Positions 9,057-18,693 are shown, counted from the stretch's first letter. The stretch: 64,000 nucleotides of DNA from an uncultured Gammaproteobacteria bacterium (GCA_947258795.1 CAMYJU010000009.1:1-64000); one strand, 5' to 3'. The notes: generated from the letters alone by a model not told the origin. Numbers and translations are program-made.

Positions 9057-12000
9057 CTATACGGCCGCCAGTTCCACCGCTTCGTCGACATCGACTGACA
9101 CCAGTCGAGATACACCCGGCTCGTGCATGGTGACACCCATCAGCTGGTTTGCCATTGCCATGGTGACCTTGTTATGGGTAATAAACAGGAACTGCACCTG
9201 TTCCGCCATCGTGCTGACCAGTTCACAGAAACGGCCGACGTTGGCGTCGTCCAGTGGCGCATCCACCTCATCCAGCAGACAGAACGGTGCCGGGTTCAGG
9301 TCAAAGATCGAGAACACCAGCGCCACCGCGGTGAGTGCCTTTTCACCGCCGGAGAGCATATGGATAGTACTGTTACGCTTGCCCGGTGGGCGCGCCATCA
9401 CGGTCACGCCGGTGTCGAGCAAGTCCTCGCCAGTCAGTTCCAGATAGGCATGACCGCCACCGAATACCTTCGGGAATTTTTCCTTCAGACCGTTGTTGAC
9501 CTTGTCGAAGGTTTCCTTGAAACGTGTTCGGGTCTCGCGGTCGATTTTGTGTATCGCATTTTCCAGTGTCGTCAGCGCCTCGGTGATATCGGCATGCTGG
9601 GAATCCAGATAGACCTTGCGTTCGGACTGTTCGGCAAACTCGTCGATCGCGGCCAGGTTGATTGAACCCAGGCGCTGAATACGGCGCGCCATCTGCTCGA
9701 CCTTCTCCACCCATTCCTCGACACTGGCCTGTTCTTCCAGTTGCTGCAACAGGCCGTCCTTGTCAAAGCCGGTTTCATCCAGCTGTTCCTGCAAGGTGGT
9801 GCGGCGAACCTCGTATTCACGTAATTGCAGACGTTCCTGTTCCAGTTGCTCACGGATCACCTGGACCTGCTGCTCGGCTTCTGAACGTTGTTGTTCATGC
9901 TGACGTACGGCCTCGTCCACATCCTCCAGCGCCTTGCGCGCGTCGGCCAGCTCGGTCTCGACCTCGACACGCTGGGCAAGATTCTTTTCCAGTTCCGTTT
10001 CCATCACCTGGATCGGATCCATGCCGGATTCCAGCGCCTCCTGGATCTCGCGCTGCCTGGACGCCAGGGTTTCCAGTTGCGATTCCATACGCACCAGGTT
10101 CTGACGAATCGATTCCAGCTGACTGTTTCGGGTCTGTATATCCAGGCTGACCTGGTGCGCGTGTTCACCAGCCTGACGCGCGGCCTGACGTGTTTCATCC
10201 AGCCGGCCCTGCAGACTGCTGCGCTGTTCGTTCAGCTGATCACGTTCATTGGCGAAGGTATTGATCTGTTCCAGCGCCATATTCAGTTCATGACGTGCAG
10301 CTTTCAGCGTCTCGCCTTCCTGCTGCAACTGTTGATCATGTTCGCGTACCTCGTTTTGCAGTTTTTCGACACGCTGTTTCTGTTGTTCATTGCGGTGACG
10401 CAGGTTATCCAGTTCCGCCTGGCACTGTGCGTGCTGACGATGTACATCGTTCATTTTTGCCTGGGCCTGTTCGCGTTCATCCTCGCGGTTGCGGATCAGT
10501 TCACGATCAGACTGCTGTGACTCGTTCAGGCTGATCAGTTCCGCGGTACGCGCCTTGACTCGCTCGTCCAGTTGCTTGATTTCCTGCTCACGCTCCAGCA
10601 CACCCGTGGTTTGATCTTCACCACGCGCGATATGCAACCAGTTACTGCCTATCCAAATACCGTCCGGCAGGATAACCGACTCGCCGGCCTGCAGACCGCC
10701 ACGCATGCTCATGGCCTGCTGGATGTTGTCCGCCGTGTAGATACCATCCAGCAACGGGCCCATGTCCCACGGTGCCTGTACCTTGTCGGCCAGACTTTGT
10801 TTACCGGCATCAGCCGATCGCGTTGCGGCGGTTTCTGTCGCGGTATCGAATATCGCCAACGCCCCGTCATCCAGTCTGGACAGGACATCCATCATCTCGT
10901 TAAGACCGTTTACACACAGGGCCTCGAGGTTCAGACCCAGCACGGTTTCAAGTGCGCGTTCCCAGCCGGATTCGACCTGCAGTGACTGCGCCAGTCGCGG
11001 TACTTCCCACAGACCCTGATCCTGTAACCACTGGTTAAGACGGTCATCGGCCTTGCCCAGCGCGGCCTGCTGCAATGCCTGTAACGAGGTCAGACGTCCT
11101 TTCTCGGTCTGTTGCAGCTCCTGGGTTTCATTCAACTGGTCACCCCGCTGCCGGTACTGCTCACGCAGTTCGTCCAGTTGCCGGGTCAGACCCTGCAGAC
11201 TGCTCTGCATGTCCTGCTGCTGTGACGCCAGGGTCTGCTCATGCTGCACAACTTCGTCAATCTTGCCTTCCAGGTCGGAATCGCTGATGTGTTTCAGCTC
11301 GTCCTGCTGGCCTTCCATCAGCCCCTGCAGCTTGACGATGGAACGTTCCATATGCTCGATGCGGGTCTTCTCGACCTGGGCCGTTTCCGATACCTCGCTG
11401 GCACGGCTGGTGAACGCATCCCATTGCTGGTGCCAGGCCTGCATGGCCTGTTCGGCCTCGGTCAGTGCCTGCTGTGCCTGCTGGTTGGATTGCTCGGATT
11501 CAGTCTGCTGCGGTTCCAGTTCCTGCAGTTCGGCCTGCAAGTTCTTTTGTATCTGCTTGTCGGCCTGGATATGTTCGGACAGTTCGCCGGTATGCTGTTC
11601 GGCCTCTTTCAGGTCATTTTCCTGGCGATGGCGCAGTTCCTTGTTGTGCTGGATAGACTGTTCCAGTCGCGCGATCTCACCACCGATTGCATAGTAACGC
11701 CCCTGCACGACATTAAACTGGTCGGTCGCCTCGATGTGCTGATCGCGGTCTTTCTCCAGTGCGGTCTCGATACTTTGCTGCTGCGCCCTGGCCGCCTCGA
11801 GCGCGGTTTCGCGTTCCTGAGTCTGACGGACGTGTGATTCGCTTTCCAGTTCCTGACGACGTAACTTCAGAGCCAGCAGCTCGGCCTGCAGACGACGCTC
11901 GTCCTTTTTGTAATCCTTGTACTTTTCTGCGACCTTGGCCTGGCGTCGTAATTTTTCGATTTGTTTGTCGACTTCCTCAATCAGGTCATTCAGACGACTG

Positions 12001-12572
12001 AGATTATCGCGCGTATGGCGGATACGGTTTTCAGTTTCGCGCCGGCGCTCCTTGTACTTGGAGATACCCGCCGCCTCTTCCAGGAATACACGCAGTTCTT
12101 CCGGCTTGGCCTCGATCAGGCGTGAGATCATGCCCTGTTCGATAATGCTGTAGCTACGTGGCCCGAGACCGGTACCCAGGAAGATATCGGTGACGTCCTT
12201 GCGTCGGCAACGGGTGTTATTCAGAGAATACTGCGACTGTCCATCGCGCGACACCTGGCGCTTGATCGATACCTCGTTGTAGTTTGCGAATTGACCGGTA
12301 AGCGTACCGTCGGTGTTATCAAAAATCAGTTCGATGGTGGCATGACCGACCGGCTTGCGGCTACTGGAGCCATTGAAGATTACATCGGCCATCGATTCGC
12401 CACGTAAGTGTTTGGCTGAGCTTTCACCCATAACCCACCGCACCGCATCGATAATATTGGATTTACCACAACCGTTCGGACCCACCACGCCCATCAGGTT
12501 ACTGGTCAGGTGGATGGTGGTCGGGTCGACAAATGATTTGAAGCCGGCAATTTTTATTCGGTCCAGACGCAT
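9057..12572 (-). CDS. smc: Chromosome segregation SMC ATPase
   Basis: A 1171-residue SMC protein. The N-terminal head has a Walker A site (VGPNGCGKSNIID). Two long coiled coils (about 165-500 and 680-1000) flank a hinge (about 520-650, around MRGGLQAGESVILPDGIW). The C-terminal head has the ABC signature MLSGGEKALTAVAL and Walker B FCLLDEVDAPLDD. It organises and segregates newly replicated chromosomes, normally with ScpA and ScpB, which are not in this window. The presence of Smc rather than MukB fits a gammaproteobacterium outside the Enterobacterales and Vibrionales. It is the first gene of the smc-zipA-ligA run and is divergent from queF. Confidence 0.97.
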   Translation of the reverse strand: MRLDRIKIAGFKSFVDPTTIHLTSNLMGVVGPNGCGKSNIIDAVRWVMGESSAKHLRGESMADVIFNGSSSRKPVGHATIELIFDNTDGTLTGQFANYNEVSIKRQVSRDGQSQYSLNNTRCRRKDVTDIFLGTGLGPRSYSIIEQGMISRLIEAKPEELRVFLEEAAGISKYKERRRETENRIRHTRDNLSRLNDLIEEVDKQIEKLRRQAKVAEKYKDYKKDERRLQAELLALKLRRQELESESHVRQTQERETALEAARAQQQSIETALEKDRDQHIEATDQFNVVQGRYYAIGGEIARLEQSIQHNKELRHRQENDLKEAEQHTGELSEHIQADKQIQKNLQAELQELEPQQTESEQSNQQAQQALTEAEQAMQAWHQQWDAFTSRASEVSETAQVEKTRIEHMERSIVKLQGLMEGQQDELKHISDSDLEGKIDEVVQHEQTLASQQQDMQSSLQGLTRQLDELREQYRQRGDQLNETQELQQTEKGRLTSLQALQQAALGKADDRLNQWLQDQGLWEVPRLAQSLQVESGWERALETVLGLNLEALCVNGLNEMMDVLSRLDDGALAIFDTATETAATRSADAGKQSLADKVQAPWDMGPLLDGIYTADNIQQAMSMRGGLQAGESVILPDGIWIGSNWLHIARGEDQTTGVLEREQEIKQLDERVKARTAELISLNESQQSDRELIRNREDEREQAQAKMNDVHRQHAQCQAELDNLRHRNEQQKQRVEKLQNEVREHDQQLQQEGETLKAARHELNMALEQINTFANERDQLNEQRSSLQGRLDETRQAARQAGEHAHQVSLDIQTRNSQLESIRQNLVRMESQLETLASRQREIQEALESGMDPIQVMETELEKNLAQRVEVETELADARKALEDVDEAVRQHEQQRSEAEQQVQVIREQLEQERLQLREYEVRRTTLQEQLDETGFDKDGLLQQLEEQASVEEWVEKVEQMARRIQRLGSINLAAIDEFAEQSERKVYLDSQHADITEALTTLENAIHKIDRETRTRFKETFDKVNNGLKEKFPKVFGGGHAYLELTGEDLLDTGVTVMARPPGKRNSTIHMLSGGEKALTAVALVFSIFDLNPAPFCLLDEVDAPLDDANVGRFCELVSTMAEQVQFLFITHNKVTMAMANQLMGVTMHEPGVSRLVSVDVDEAVELAAV

Positions 12573-12574
12573 TT

Positions 12575-12602
12575 TTTACAATATATTTCAGTATGTTATA
12601 AT
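12575..12602 (+). promoter_or_regulatory. Candidate promoter for queF
   Basis: TTTACA (12575-12580) and TATAAT (12597-12602) are separated by 16 bp in the divergent smc/queF interval. Transcription would begin near 12609, about 100 nt ahead of queF. The -10 box is perfect and the -35 box a good match. The region is A+T-rich, so chance matches are possible. Confidence 0.45.
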
Positions 12603-12706
12603 GATTGTTTGTTACGGAACGCAGGCTCACCTGTGTTCAATTTAGCGATCTAGTGTAAAGTATTTTTGTCCTAACACTAAGTAAAATTTTCACAAGTTGA
12701 GGTATT

Positions 12707-13096
12707 ATGCCAAGTCAACCATCCAAGCAATTGGAAACCTTTGAAAATCCGGATCCCGGTCGGGATTACAGTATTCAGATCAGTGTGCCGGAGTTCACCT
12801 GCCTGTGTCCGAAAACCGGTCAGCCGGATTTCGCGACCATCGAATTAAGCTATGTACCGGACCAGCTTTGCATCGAACTGAAGTCACTAAAGATGTACGT
12901 ATGGTCGTTTCGTGACGAAGGCGCGTTCCATGAAGCGGTCACCAACCGCATCCTCGACGATCTGGTCCAGGCCTGCTCGCCGCGCTTCATGCGCGTCAAG
13001 GCCGAGTTCAATGTACGCGGCGGTATCTATACCACGGTCGTTGCCGAACACAAGGCCGATGACTGGCGCCCGCCCGATCCGGTTACTCTGCCCTGA
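12707..13096 (+). CDS. queF: NADPH-dependent 7-cyano-7-deazaguanine reductase, short form
   Basis: A 129-residue QueF of the short unimodal class. It reduces preQ0 to preQ1 in queuosine biosynthesis. The catalytic cysteine lies in [10 protein letters not shown] (about residue 38), the QueF signature is [20 protein letters not shown], and the substrate-binding Glu and His region follows. GAGG lies about 7 nt before the ATG. The sugar kinase begins 21 nt downstream on the same strand, so the two may be cotranscribed, without an obvious metabolic link. Confidence 0.95.
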   Translation: MPSQPSKQLETFENPDPGRDYSIQISVPEFTCLCPKTGQPDFATIELSYVPDQLCIELKSLKMYVWSFRDEGAFHEAVTNRILDDLVQACSPRFMRVKAEFNVRGGIYTTVVAEHKADDWRPPDPVTLP

Positions 13097-13116
13097 GCCC
13101 GGGCGCGGCACAGGCG

Positions 13117-14394
13117 GTGACGGACGCGATTTATATCGGCATCGACTTTGGCACCTCCGGTTGCCGTGCGATCGCGATAAACGATGATCAGCAGATTGTT
13201 GCACAGGCCCATGTTCCCCTGCCCGATCCGCTAGCGCATGGCAACTACGGCCAGGAACAGGATCCTGAGCTGTGGTGGCAGGCGCTTTGCGAGCTGCTGC
13301 CACTGCTTGCCCGGCAAACCGACCTGCAACACTGCAGCCGCTTGTCGGTAGACGGCACCTCGGCAACACTGCTGCTGACCGACAACCACGGCAAGCCCCT
13401 TACCCCGGCATGGATGTATAACGACACACGCAGCCGTGCGGCCGCTGAACGGATTGCCGAACTGAGTCCGCGCGAGCATGCTGCGCACGGTCCGGCATCC
13501 AGCCTGGCCAAATGCCTGAGCCTGCAGCAGCTGGCACCCGGGGCTGCGCATGCACTGCACCAGTGCGACTGGATACTGGCCCGCCTGAGCGGACGCCTTG
13601 AGCTGGCTGATGAAAATAATGTGCTGAAACTCGGCTACGACCCGCTGAAACGCGAGTGGCCAGCATGGCTGGACGAACTCGGCCTGGAACGACGCCTGCT
13701 ACCACAGGTGCAGCCGGCCGGCAGCGAGATCGGACCAATAGTCCCGGCCGTCGCCTCGGAACTGGGGCTGCCCGACACCACCCTGATCATCAGTGGCACC
13801 ACGGACAGTACCGCAGCGGTACTGGCCAGTGGCGCCAGTCGCATCGGTGACGCGGTAAGCTCGCTTGGTAGCACGCTGGTATTGAAGATCCTGTCCGACC
13901 GGCCGGTGGTCGATGCGCACCACGGTATCTACAGTCAGCCACTTGGCCGTTACTGGCTGGTCGGTGGCGCGTCCAACTCCGGTGGACGCGTGCTGTTGCA
14001 ACATTTTACCCGGCAGCAACTGACCGAGATGACGCCGGCATTACAGCCGCACCAGCCGACCGGGCTGGACTATTATCCATTGCCGGCCTGCGGTGAGCGT
14101 TTCCCGTATGCCGATGCGGACATGAAGCCTCGTCTGTCGCCTAGACCGGATGAGGATGTGGTGTTTTTTCAGGCTCTGCTCGAAGGCATCGCTATGATCG
14201 AGGCGCTGGGCTATCAACGCCTGCAACAGGCCGGCGCCCCGGCAGCGCAACGCGTGTTCAGTATCGGTGGTGGCGCGGCCAATGAGGGCTGGCGACAGAT
14301 CAGGGAGCGCCAGTTGCAGGTACCGGTGCTGGCGGTCAGGCAGTCACAGGCGGCCTATGGCACCGCCCTGCTCGCATCAGGACAGATGCCCTGA
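13117..14394 (+). CDS. FGGY-family carbohydrate kinase (ribulokinase/xylulokinase-like)
   Basis: A 425-residue sugar kinase starting at GTG. The N-terminal phosphate-binding motif IGIDFGTSGCRA and the VDGTSATLLLTD segment are canonical for FGGY kinases. The C-terminal half has SSLGSTLVLK and the adenosine motif SIGGGAANEGWRQI. The length is shorter than glycerol kinase or E. coli XylB (about 480-500) and close to the D-ribulose/D-xylulose kinases described in cyanobacteria and plants; this substrate guess is inference. Its last 18 bp overlap, tail to tail, the end of the aminotransferase on the other strand. No Shine-Dalgarno sequence is convincing, so coupling to queF is possible. Confidence 0.85.
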   Translation: MTDAIYIGIDFGTSGCRAIAINDDQQIVAQAHVPLPDPLAHGNYGQEQDPELWWQALCELLPLLARQTDLQHCSRLSVDGTSATLLLTDNHGKPLTPAWMYNDTRSRAAAERIAELSPREHAAHGPASSLAKCLSLQQLAPGAAHALHQCDWILARLSGRLELADENNVLKLGYDPLKREWPAWLDELGLERRLLPQVQPAGSEIGPIVPAVASELGLPDTTLIISGTTDSTAAVLASGASRIGDAVSSLGSTLVLKILSDRPVVDAHHGIYSQPLGRYWLVGGASNSGGRVLLQHFTRQQLTEMTPALQPHQPTGLDYYPLPACGERFPYADADMKPRLSPRPDEDVVFFQALLEGIAMIEALGYQRLQQAGAPAAQRVFSIGGGAANEGWRQIRERQLQVPVLAVRQSQAAYGTALLASGQMP

Positions 14395-15537
14395 CAGGCG
14401 TTTGACCCCTTCCTGTAAACGCTCCAGCGAGGTCGTATAGGCAAACCGGACCCGGGTATTGGCATGGTCCTGGCCAAAGTCCACACCGGGCGTTATTGCC
14501 ACCCCGATCTGCTCGAGCAGGTCATGGCAAAAACCCATGCTGTCATGCGTAAACGCGCTGCAATCGGCATACAGGTAAAAGGCACCGCGTGGCTCGGACA
14601 ACATCCTGAAACCGAGCTGTTCCAGCGCTGGCCGCAGGTAATCGCGACGCTGCTGGAACACCTGGCGACGGCGTTCCAGTTCTGTCAGGGTTTCCGGTAA
14701 AAAGGCGGCAATGGCGGCATGCTGCGCCGGGGTCGACGCGGCCAGAAACAGGTTCTGGGCCAGCTTGGCCAGATCAGGCACGCGCTGTTCCGGCGCGACC
14801 AGCCAGCCGACGCGCCAGCCGGTCATACCAAAGAACTTGGAAAAGCTGTTAATCACATAGATTTCGGGATTGTCGAGTGACAACACTGTCTGTGAGGCAT
14901 GGTCGTACTCCAGGCCCTGGTAGATCTCGTCAACCACCAGCGCCCCGCCGCGCCCGCTGACCCATTGCGCCAGCTCGGCCAGCACCGGTAACTCCAGTAA
15001 ATCGCCGGTCGGGTTCGATGGCGAGGCCATCAGCAGCGCCGCAACCGGTCCTTGCACATGCTGTTCAAACAGTTGCGCGGACGGTGTGGTATAGGCCTCA
15101 CTGGCAGTCGGGACCGACACCGCGCTGGCGGCGAGGCATTCCACTACGTTGCGATTACAGGGGTAACCCGGGTCGGTCAGCACCACAGTATCGTTGACGT
15201 CGGTCAGCAGGGCAATGACCAGTTGCAGGGCACCGGACGCACCCGGGGTTATGATGATCCGTTCGGGTGCGACCTCGACCTGGTAACGCGATTGATAATA
15301 GGCACTGATCGCCTCGCGCAGCGCCGGCAGCCCGGTCGCCGAAGTATAGTGGGTTTGTTGTGCCTGCAGTGCCCGAATACCGGCCTGCTGGATCGCTTCC
15401 GGCGTCGCAAAGTCCGGCTCACCAACCTCCATGTGTACGATATCGCGACCATTGGCCTCCAGCTCACGCGCCCGCGCGAGCAGCGCCATCACATGAAACG
15501 GTTCAATCTGCTGTACACGACGGGAGACCGGTTTCAC
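14377..15537 (-). CDS. PLP-dependent class I/II aminotransferase
   Basis: A 386-residue fold-type I aminotransferase. Landmarks are MEVGEPDFATPEAI near the N-terminus, the ASPSNPTGDLL loop, the VVDEIYQGLEY strand with the cofactor Asp/Tyr, the Schiff-base lysine in NSFSKFFGMTGWRVGW (about residue 230), and the substrate-carboxylate Arg in RVRFAYT near the end. It belongs with aspartate/alanine-type enzymes, but the amino donor cannot be told from sequence. The gene follows the HAD phosphatase by 15 nt on the same strand and overlaps the convergent kinase by 18 bp. Confidence 0.9.
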   Translation of the reverse strand: MKPVSRRVQQIEPFHVMALLARARELEANGRDIVHMEVGEPDFATPEAIQQAGIRALQAQQTHYTSATGLPALREAISAYYQSRYQVEVAPERIIITPGASGALQLVIALLTDVNDTVVLTDPGYPCNRNVVECLAASAVSVPTASEAYTTPSAQLFEQHVQGPVAALLMASPSNPTGDLLELPVLAELAQWVSGRGGALVVDEIYQGLEYDHASQTVLSLDNPEIYVINSFSKFFGMTGWRVGWLVAPEQRVPDLAKLAQNLFLAASTPAQHAAIAAFLPETLTELERRRQVFQQRRDYLRPALEQLGFRMLSEPRGAFYLYADCSAFTHDSMGFCHDLLEQIGVAITPGVDFGQDHANTRVRFAYTTSLERLQEGVKRLSGHLS

Positions 15538-15552
15538 TGGCAGCCCGGATGC

Positions 15553-16338
15553 TCAGCTGGCCTTCCTGGCCAGACTGGACTGCTGGTGCAGTCGTCGCAA
15601 CACATCCAGATCAACGTAGCTTTGCGCACCGATATCGCCATGCAGGACTTCCACTGGCTGATCCGGCTCACCGAACTGGTCCAGCACCAGTTCGACTCCC
15701 GGAAAGCTGTGTTCACGAGTATAGTCATTGACCGTAACAATTGTAGGGATGTCGGCCATGGTCGACGCAATCACACCGTTATGGGAATCTTCCAGCGCCA
15801 GGCACTGTTCCGGTGCCAGTCCCATCTCATCCAGGGTATAAGTATAGATATCGGGTGCCGGTTTCTTGGCCGGTACGATATCCCCGGCCGCAATCAGTTC
15901 AAACCACGATACCGCATCCGGATGGATCGCGTGTCTGAGCAAGGCGGTTACATTGTCCGGTGTGGTGGTGGTCGCGATGGCCAGGCGCAGGCCCTGCTGA
16001 CGCGCCTGTTCCAGCAGCCGCAGTACCCCCGGCCGTAGCGGGATGGCCCCGGTTTTGAGCAGTTCCGTATAAAAGAATGTCTTGCGGGCATGTAAACCGG
16101 CAATAAAACCATCCAGATCATTAACTTCCGGCACCACCGGCGTCCAATTGTCGATGAAATAGCGGATGCGCTCCTTGCCACCGGTTATGGCCAGCAGTTT
16201 GCCGTACAGCGCTACCGACCAGTCCCAGTCCAACCCGGCTTCCTGAAATGCCCTGTTGAATGCGACCCGGTGACCATCACGCTCGGTATCGGCCAGGGTG
16301 CCGTCCACATCAAATAACAAGGCTTGCAGCTCTCTCAT
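15553..16338 (-). CDS. HAD-family phosphatase, CbbY-like
   Basis: A 261-residue haloacid-dehalogenase-type hydrolase. Motif I is LLFDVDGTLADTE with both catalytic aspartates, motif II the Thr in IATTTTPDN, motif III the Lys in PAKKPAPDIY, and motif IV LALEDSHNG. The cap-domain sequence (AFNRAFQEAGLDWDW, GGKERIRYF) resembles CbbY, which dephosphorylates xylulose-1,5-bisphosphate, an inhibitor of Rubisco. No Calvin-cycle gene is in view, so the name is only by resemblance. The frame is open 36 codons further upstream, but the ATG at 16338 has GAG-rich leader sequence and fits family length. The aminotransferase follows after 15 nt. Confidence 0.85.
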   Translation of the reverse strand: MRELQALLFDVDGTLADTERDGHRVAFNRAFQEAGLDWDWSVALYGKLLAITGGKERIRYFIDNWTPVVPEVNDLDGFIAGLHARKTFFYTELLKTGAIPLRPGVLRLLEQARQQGLRLAIATTTTPDNVTALLRHAIHPDAVSWFELIAAGDIVPAKKPAPDIYTYTLDEMGLAPEQCLALEDSHNGVIASTMADIPTIVTVNDYTREHSFPGVELVLDQFGEPDQPVEVLHGDIGAQSYVDLDVLRRLHQQSSLARKAS

Positions 16339-16462
16339 AAACTCTATCTCGTATTGCATAAGGCCCGCTTTTATACCATAAATACGGGTTCTGAAGGAAA
16401 CCTGATATGATGTAATCTGGTTACCAGAGACCCTGGTTTCAGGCACTAATTAGCCCAAAAAC

Positions 16463-16491
16463 TTGCAGGTTTTGACGGTATCTGGTATAGA
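16463..16491 (+). promoter_or_regulatory. Candidate sigma-70 promoter for dksA
   Basis: TTGCAG (16463-16468), a 17-bp spacer and TATAGA (16486-16491) lie 38 bp upstream of the chosen dksA start, placing transcription start near 16498. Spacing is optimal and both boxes match the consensus well. Confidence 0.5.
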
Positions 16492-16528
16492 AGCGTGTTT
16501 ATTTTATTAAATGGCAGGAGTTGTGCAC

Positions 16529-17290
16529 ATGCCGCAGGCAAAAAAGAAGGCCACCGCCAAGAAGGCAAAGGCCACAGCGAAAAAGAGTCCGGTCAGGAAG
16601 GCAGCGGTTAAGAAAAAACCGGCGGCAAAGAAAACCGCGGCCAAGAAAAAAACCGTAGCCAAAAAGACTGCCAGCAAGAAAACAGTGGCTAAAAAGCCGG
16701 CTGCCAAAAAGAAGGTAGCAGCTAAAAAAGCACCAGCAAAGAAGGCGGCAGCTAAAAAAGCACCCGCTAAGAAGGCGGCAGCAAAAAAAGCACCGGCCAA
16801 GAAGGCGGCGGCGAATAAAACATCCGCCAAAAAGGCAGCGGCCAGAAAACCTGCAGCCAGGAAATCCGCTATACCCAAAACCCTTATCAAGGGTATTGAG
16901 CCTTATCAGGAAAAGAAAGGTGGCGAGTACATGGATGATACCATGCATGAGCACTTTCGGAATCTGCTCAGGGCGTGGAAACGGGAACTGATGGCTGAAG
17001 TGGATCGTACCGTCCATCATATGCAGGATGAGGCAGCCAACTTCCCTGATCCGAATGATCGTGCCACCCAGGAATCGGAGTTCAGCCTTGAACTACGCAC
17101 CCGCGACCGGGAACGCAAACTGATCAAGAAGATCGATGAATCCATCATCGCAATAGACAATGATGAATACGGGTATTGCGAGTCCTGCGGAATCGAGATC
17201 GGCGTTCGTCGCCTGGAAGCCAGACCGACAGCAAATTTATGTATCGACTGCAAGACGCTGGACGAGATACGCGAAAAACAGCGCGGCTGA
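16529..17290 (+). CDS. dksA: RNA polymerase-binding protein DksA with H1-like Lys/Ala-rich N-terminal extension
   Basis: A 253-residue protein. Residues about 110-253 are almost E. coli DksA: coiled coil, the tip motif [11 protein letters not shown] (DxxDxA, needed for action in the polymerase secondary channel) and a C-x2-C-x17-C-x2-C zinc finger (CESC...CIDC). DksA works with ppGpp to reset transcription on starvation. The first about 100 residues are a low-complexity run of [14 protein letters not shown] repeats like the tail of histone H1, absent from E. coli DksA (151 residues) though similar extensions are known in some other proteobacteria. I chose ATG 16529 over 16511 because AGGAG lies 8 nt before it. 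gluQ follows after 14 nt. Confidence 0.95.
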   Translation: MPQAKKKATAKKAKATAKKSPVRKAAVKKKPAAKKTAAKKKTVAKKTASKKTVAKKPAAKKKVAAKKAPAKKAAAKKAPAKKAAAKKAPAKKAAANKTSAKKAAARKPAARKSAIPKTLIKGIEPYQEKKGGEYMDDTMHEHFRNLLRAWKRELMAEVDRTVHHMQDEAANFPDPNDRATQESEFSLELRTRDRERKLIKKIDESIIAIDNDEYGYCESCGIEIGVRRLEARPTANLCIDCKTLDEIREKQRG

Positions 17291-17304
17291 TCCGTAATTG
17301 ATAA

Positions 17305-18213
17305 ATGAGCTACCGGGGCCGTTTCGCACCCTCACCGACCGGTGAGCTGCATTTCGGTTCCCTGGTCGCTGCGGTCGGCAGTTATCTACAGGCCCGCAGT
17401 CAGCAGGGCAGATGGCTGCTGCGCATGGAAGACATCGACCCGCCACGTGAGCAGGCCGGTGCGGCTGACTCGATACTGCGCGCCCTGGAGTGTTACGGCT
17501 TCGAGTGGGACGAGGACGTTCTCTACCAGAGCACCCGCATCCATGCCTATGAAGCGGCACTGGACGTTTTACGCGATCAGGATCAGGTCTATCCATGCGC
17601 CTGTACGCGCAGTGAGATCCAGGCCATGCTGGACAAACAGCCACAGCGGGCGCTGGCACCGGTCGCCAATGCCGGACCGGTTTATCCCGGCACTTGTCGC
17701 TATGGTCTGCCGGAAGGACGTAATGCACGCAGCTGGCGTGTCCGTGCGCATGATGTCCACATCGACTTTACTGACCTGATCCAGGGTAAAATCATCGCTG
17801 ACCGACAACATCATGCGGATGATTTTGTCGTGCTGCGTGCCGATGGCTTTTTTGCCTATCAGCTCGCGGTCACGGTCGATGACGCCTGGCAGGATATCTC
17901 CGAGGTTGTGCGTGGCGCGGATTTACTGACCACGACCCCGAAGCAGATACTACTGCAGCATTATCTGCAACTGGCCGAACCGACCTATGCCCATCTGCCG
18001 GTGGTGGTGAACCGTGAAGGCCAGAAACTCAGTAAGCAAACCGGTGCCACCCCGGTATCATGTGACCAGGTATCAGCAACCCTGTCCTCGGCACTGGCCT
18101 TTCTCGGACACCCGTTACCACAGGATCTGGCCGGTGCACCGGCACAGGAAATCTGGCCCTGGGCGATCAGGCGCTGGCATATCGAGGCCGTGCCCAAAAC
18201 CGCAACTTCCTGA
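17305..18213 (+). CDS. gluQ: Glutamyl-Q tRNA(Asp) synthetase
   Basis: A 302-residue truncated glutamyl-tRNA synthetase paralogue that attaches glutamate to queuosine at position 34 of tRNA-Asp. It has the HIGH-like motif (RFAPSPTGELHFGSL), the MEDIDPPRE loop, the zinc-binding cysteine region (CACTRSEI...CRYGLP) and a KMSKS-like QKLSKQTG. It lacks the anticodon-binding domain, as expected. The dksA-gluQ pairing is a widely conserved operon. It depends on queuosine, whose precursor reductase QueF is also in this window. Confidence 0.95.
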   Translation: MSYRGRFAPSPTGELHFGSLVAAVGSYLQARSQQGRWLLRMEDIDPPREQAGAADSILRALECYGFEWDEDVLYQSTRIHAYEAALDVLRDQDQVYPCACTRSEIQAMLDKQPQRALAPVANAGPVYPGTCRYGLPEGRNARSWRVRAHDVHIDFTDLIQGKIIADRQHHADDFVVLRADGFFAYQLAVTVDDAWQDISEVVRGADLLTTTPKQILLQHYLQLAEPTYAHLPVVVNREGQKLSKQTGATPVSCDQVSATLSSALAFLGHPLPQDLAGAPAQEIWPWAIRRWHIEAVPKTATS

Positions 18214-18234
18214 TCCACGACAGGAGGAATAGCC

Positions 18235-18693
18235 ATGACCAAAACCGCACAGTCAAAACAGGAACACGAGTTTGTTGCCGCATTCAATGGCAGCTTCGTC
18301 AATATGCTGCGCTGGCATCAGCTCGATAAGCTGTGGCAGACAGTCCGAACACTGCAAAAACGCTGGTATGTTTATGCTCCCGGTGAACAACCACCAGCGG
18401 AACCGTTATCAGACCAGCAACTGGAAAAATTCATCAGCGAGATCGACAGTCTGTTACACAAGGACCACGACCAGGACTACTGCGGTATCGTGTATGCGGA
18501 TCAGCCGGACGAACCGGACATGATCAAGATTTATGATCCACATAATCTTGGCTCAGTGTGTGGCAGCAGTGGTACACCACCCCCGCTGCCCGGCTGGATC
18601 ATGTCGACACTGGCACCGATAGACCTGCCCAATGCCCTGCCCTTGCCCGGCAACCGACGACGCTGGTGGCAACGACTGTTTCACAGCGGCTGA
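18235..18693 (+). CDS. Conserved hypothetical protein
   Basis: A 152-residue soluble protein with a strong ribosome-binding site (AGGAGGAA about 9 nt before ATG), 21 nt behind gluQ and so likely cotranscribed. It is rich in Trp, His and acidic residues (RWHQLDKLWQTVRTLQKRWY near the N-terminus) and has a DYCGIVYADQPDEPDMIKIYDP strand-rich middle ending in a GSSGTPPPLPGW loop. A short basic C-terminus (NRRRWWQRLF) closes it. No signal peptide or membrane helix. I do not recognise the family. Confidence 0.75.
   Translation: MTKTAQSKQEHEFVAAFNGSFVNMLRWHQLDKLWQTVRTLQKRWYVYAPGEQPPAEPLSDQQLEKFISEIDSLLHKDHDQDYCGIVYADQPDEPDMIKIYDPHNLGSVCGSSGTPPPLPGWIMSTLAPIDLPNALPLPGNRRRWWQRLFHSG

Noticed and set aside
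12707..12790. preQ1 riboswitch ahead of queF
   Set aside because: The leader (about 12609-12706) has no recognisable preQ1-I or preQ1-II hairpin and A-rich tail; I could not support a riboswitch by eye.
13117..15537. Kinase and aminotransferase as parts of one pathway
   Set aside because: They are convergent and overlap by 18 bp at their ends; nothing in the sequence ties their substrates together.
16339..16446. 36-residue N-terminal extension of the HAD phosphatase
   Set aside because: The residues before MRELQALLFDVDG are not like the family, the ATG at 16338 has a purine-rich leader, and the shorter form has the normal length.
16511..16890. Minus-strand low-complexity frames (Phe/Ala/Leu-rich, Cys/Phe-rich) over dksA
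   Set aside because: They are the complements of the Lys/Ala repeat and only look membrane-like because AAG/GCC codons read as CTT/GGC.
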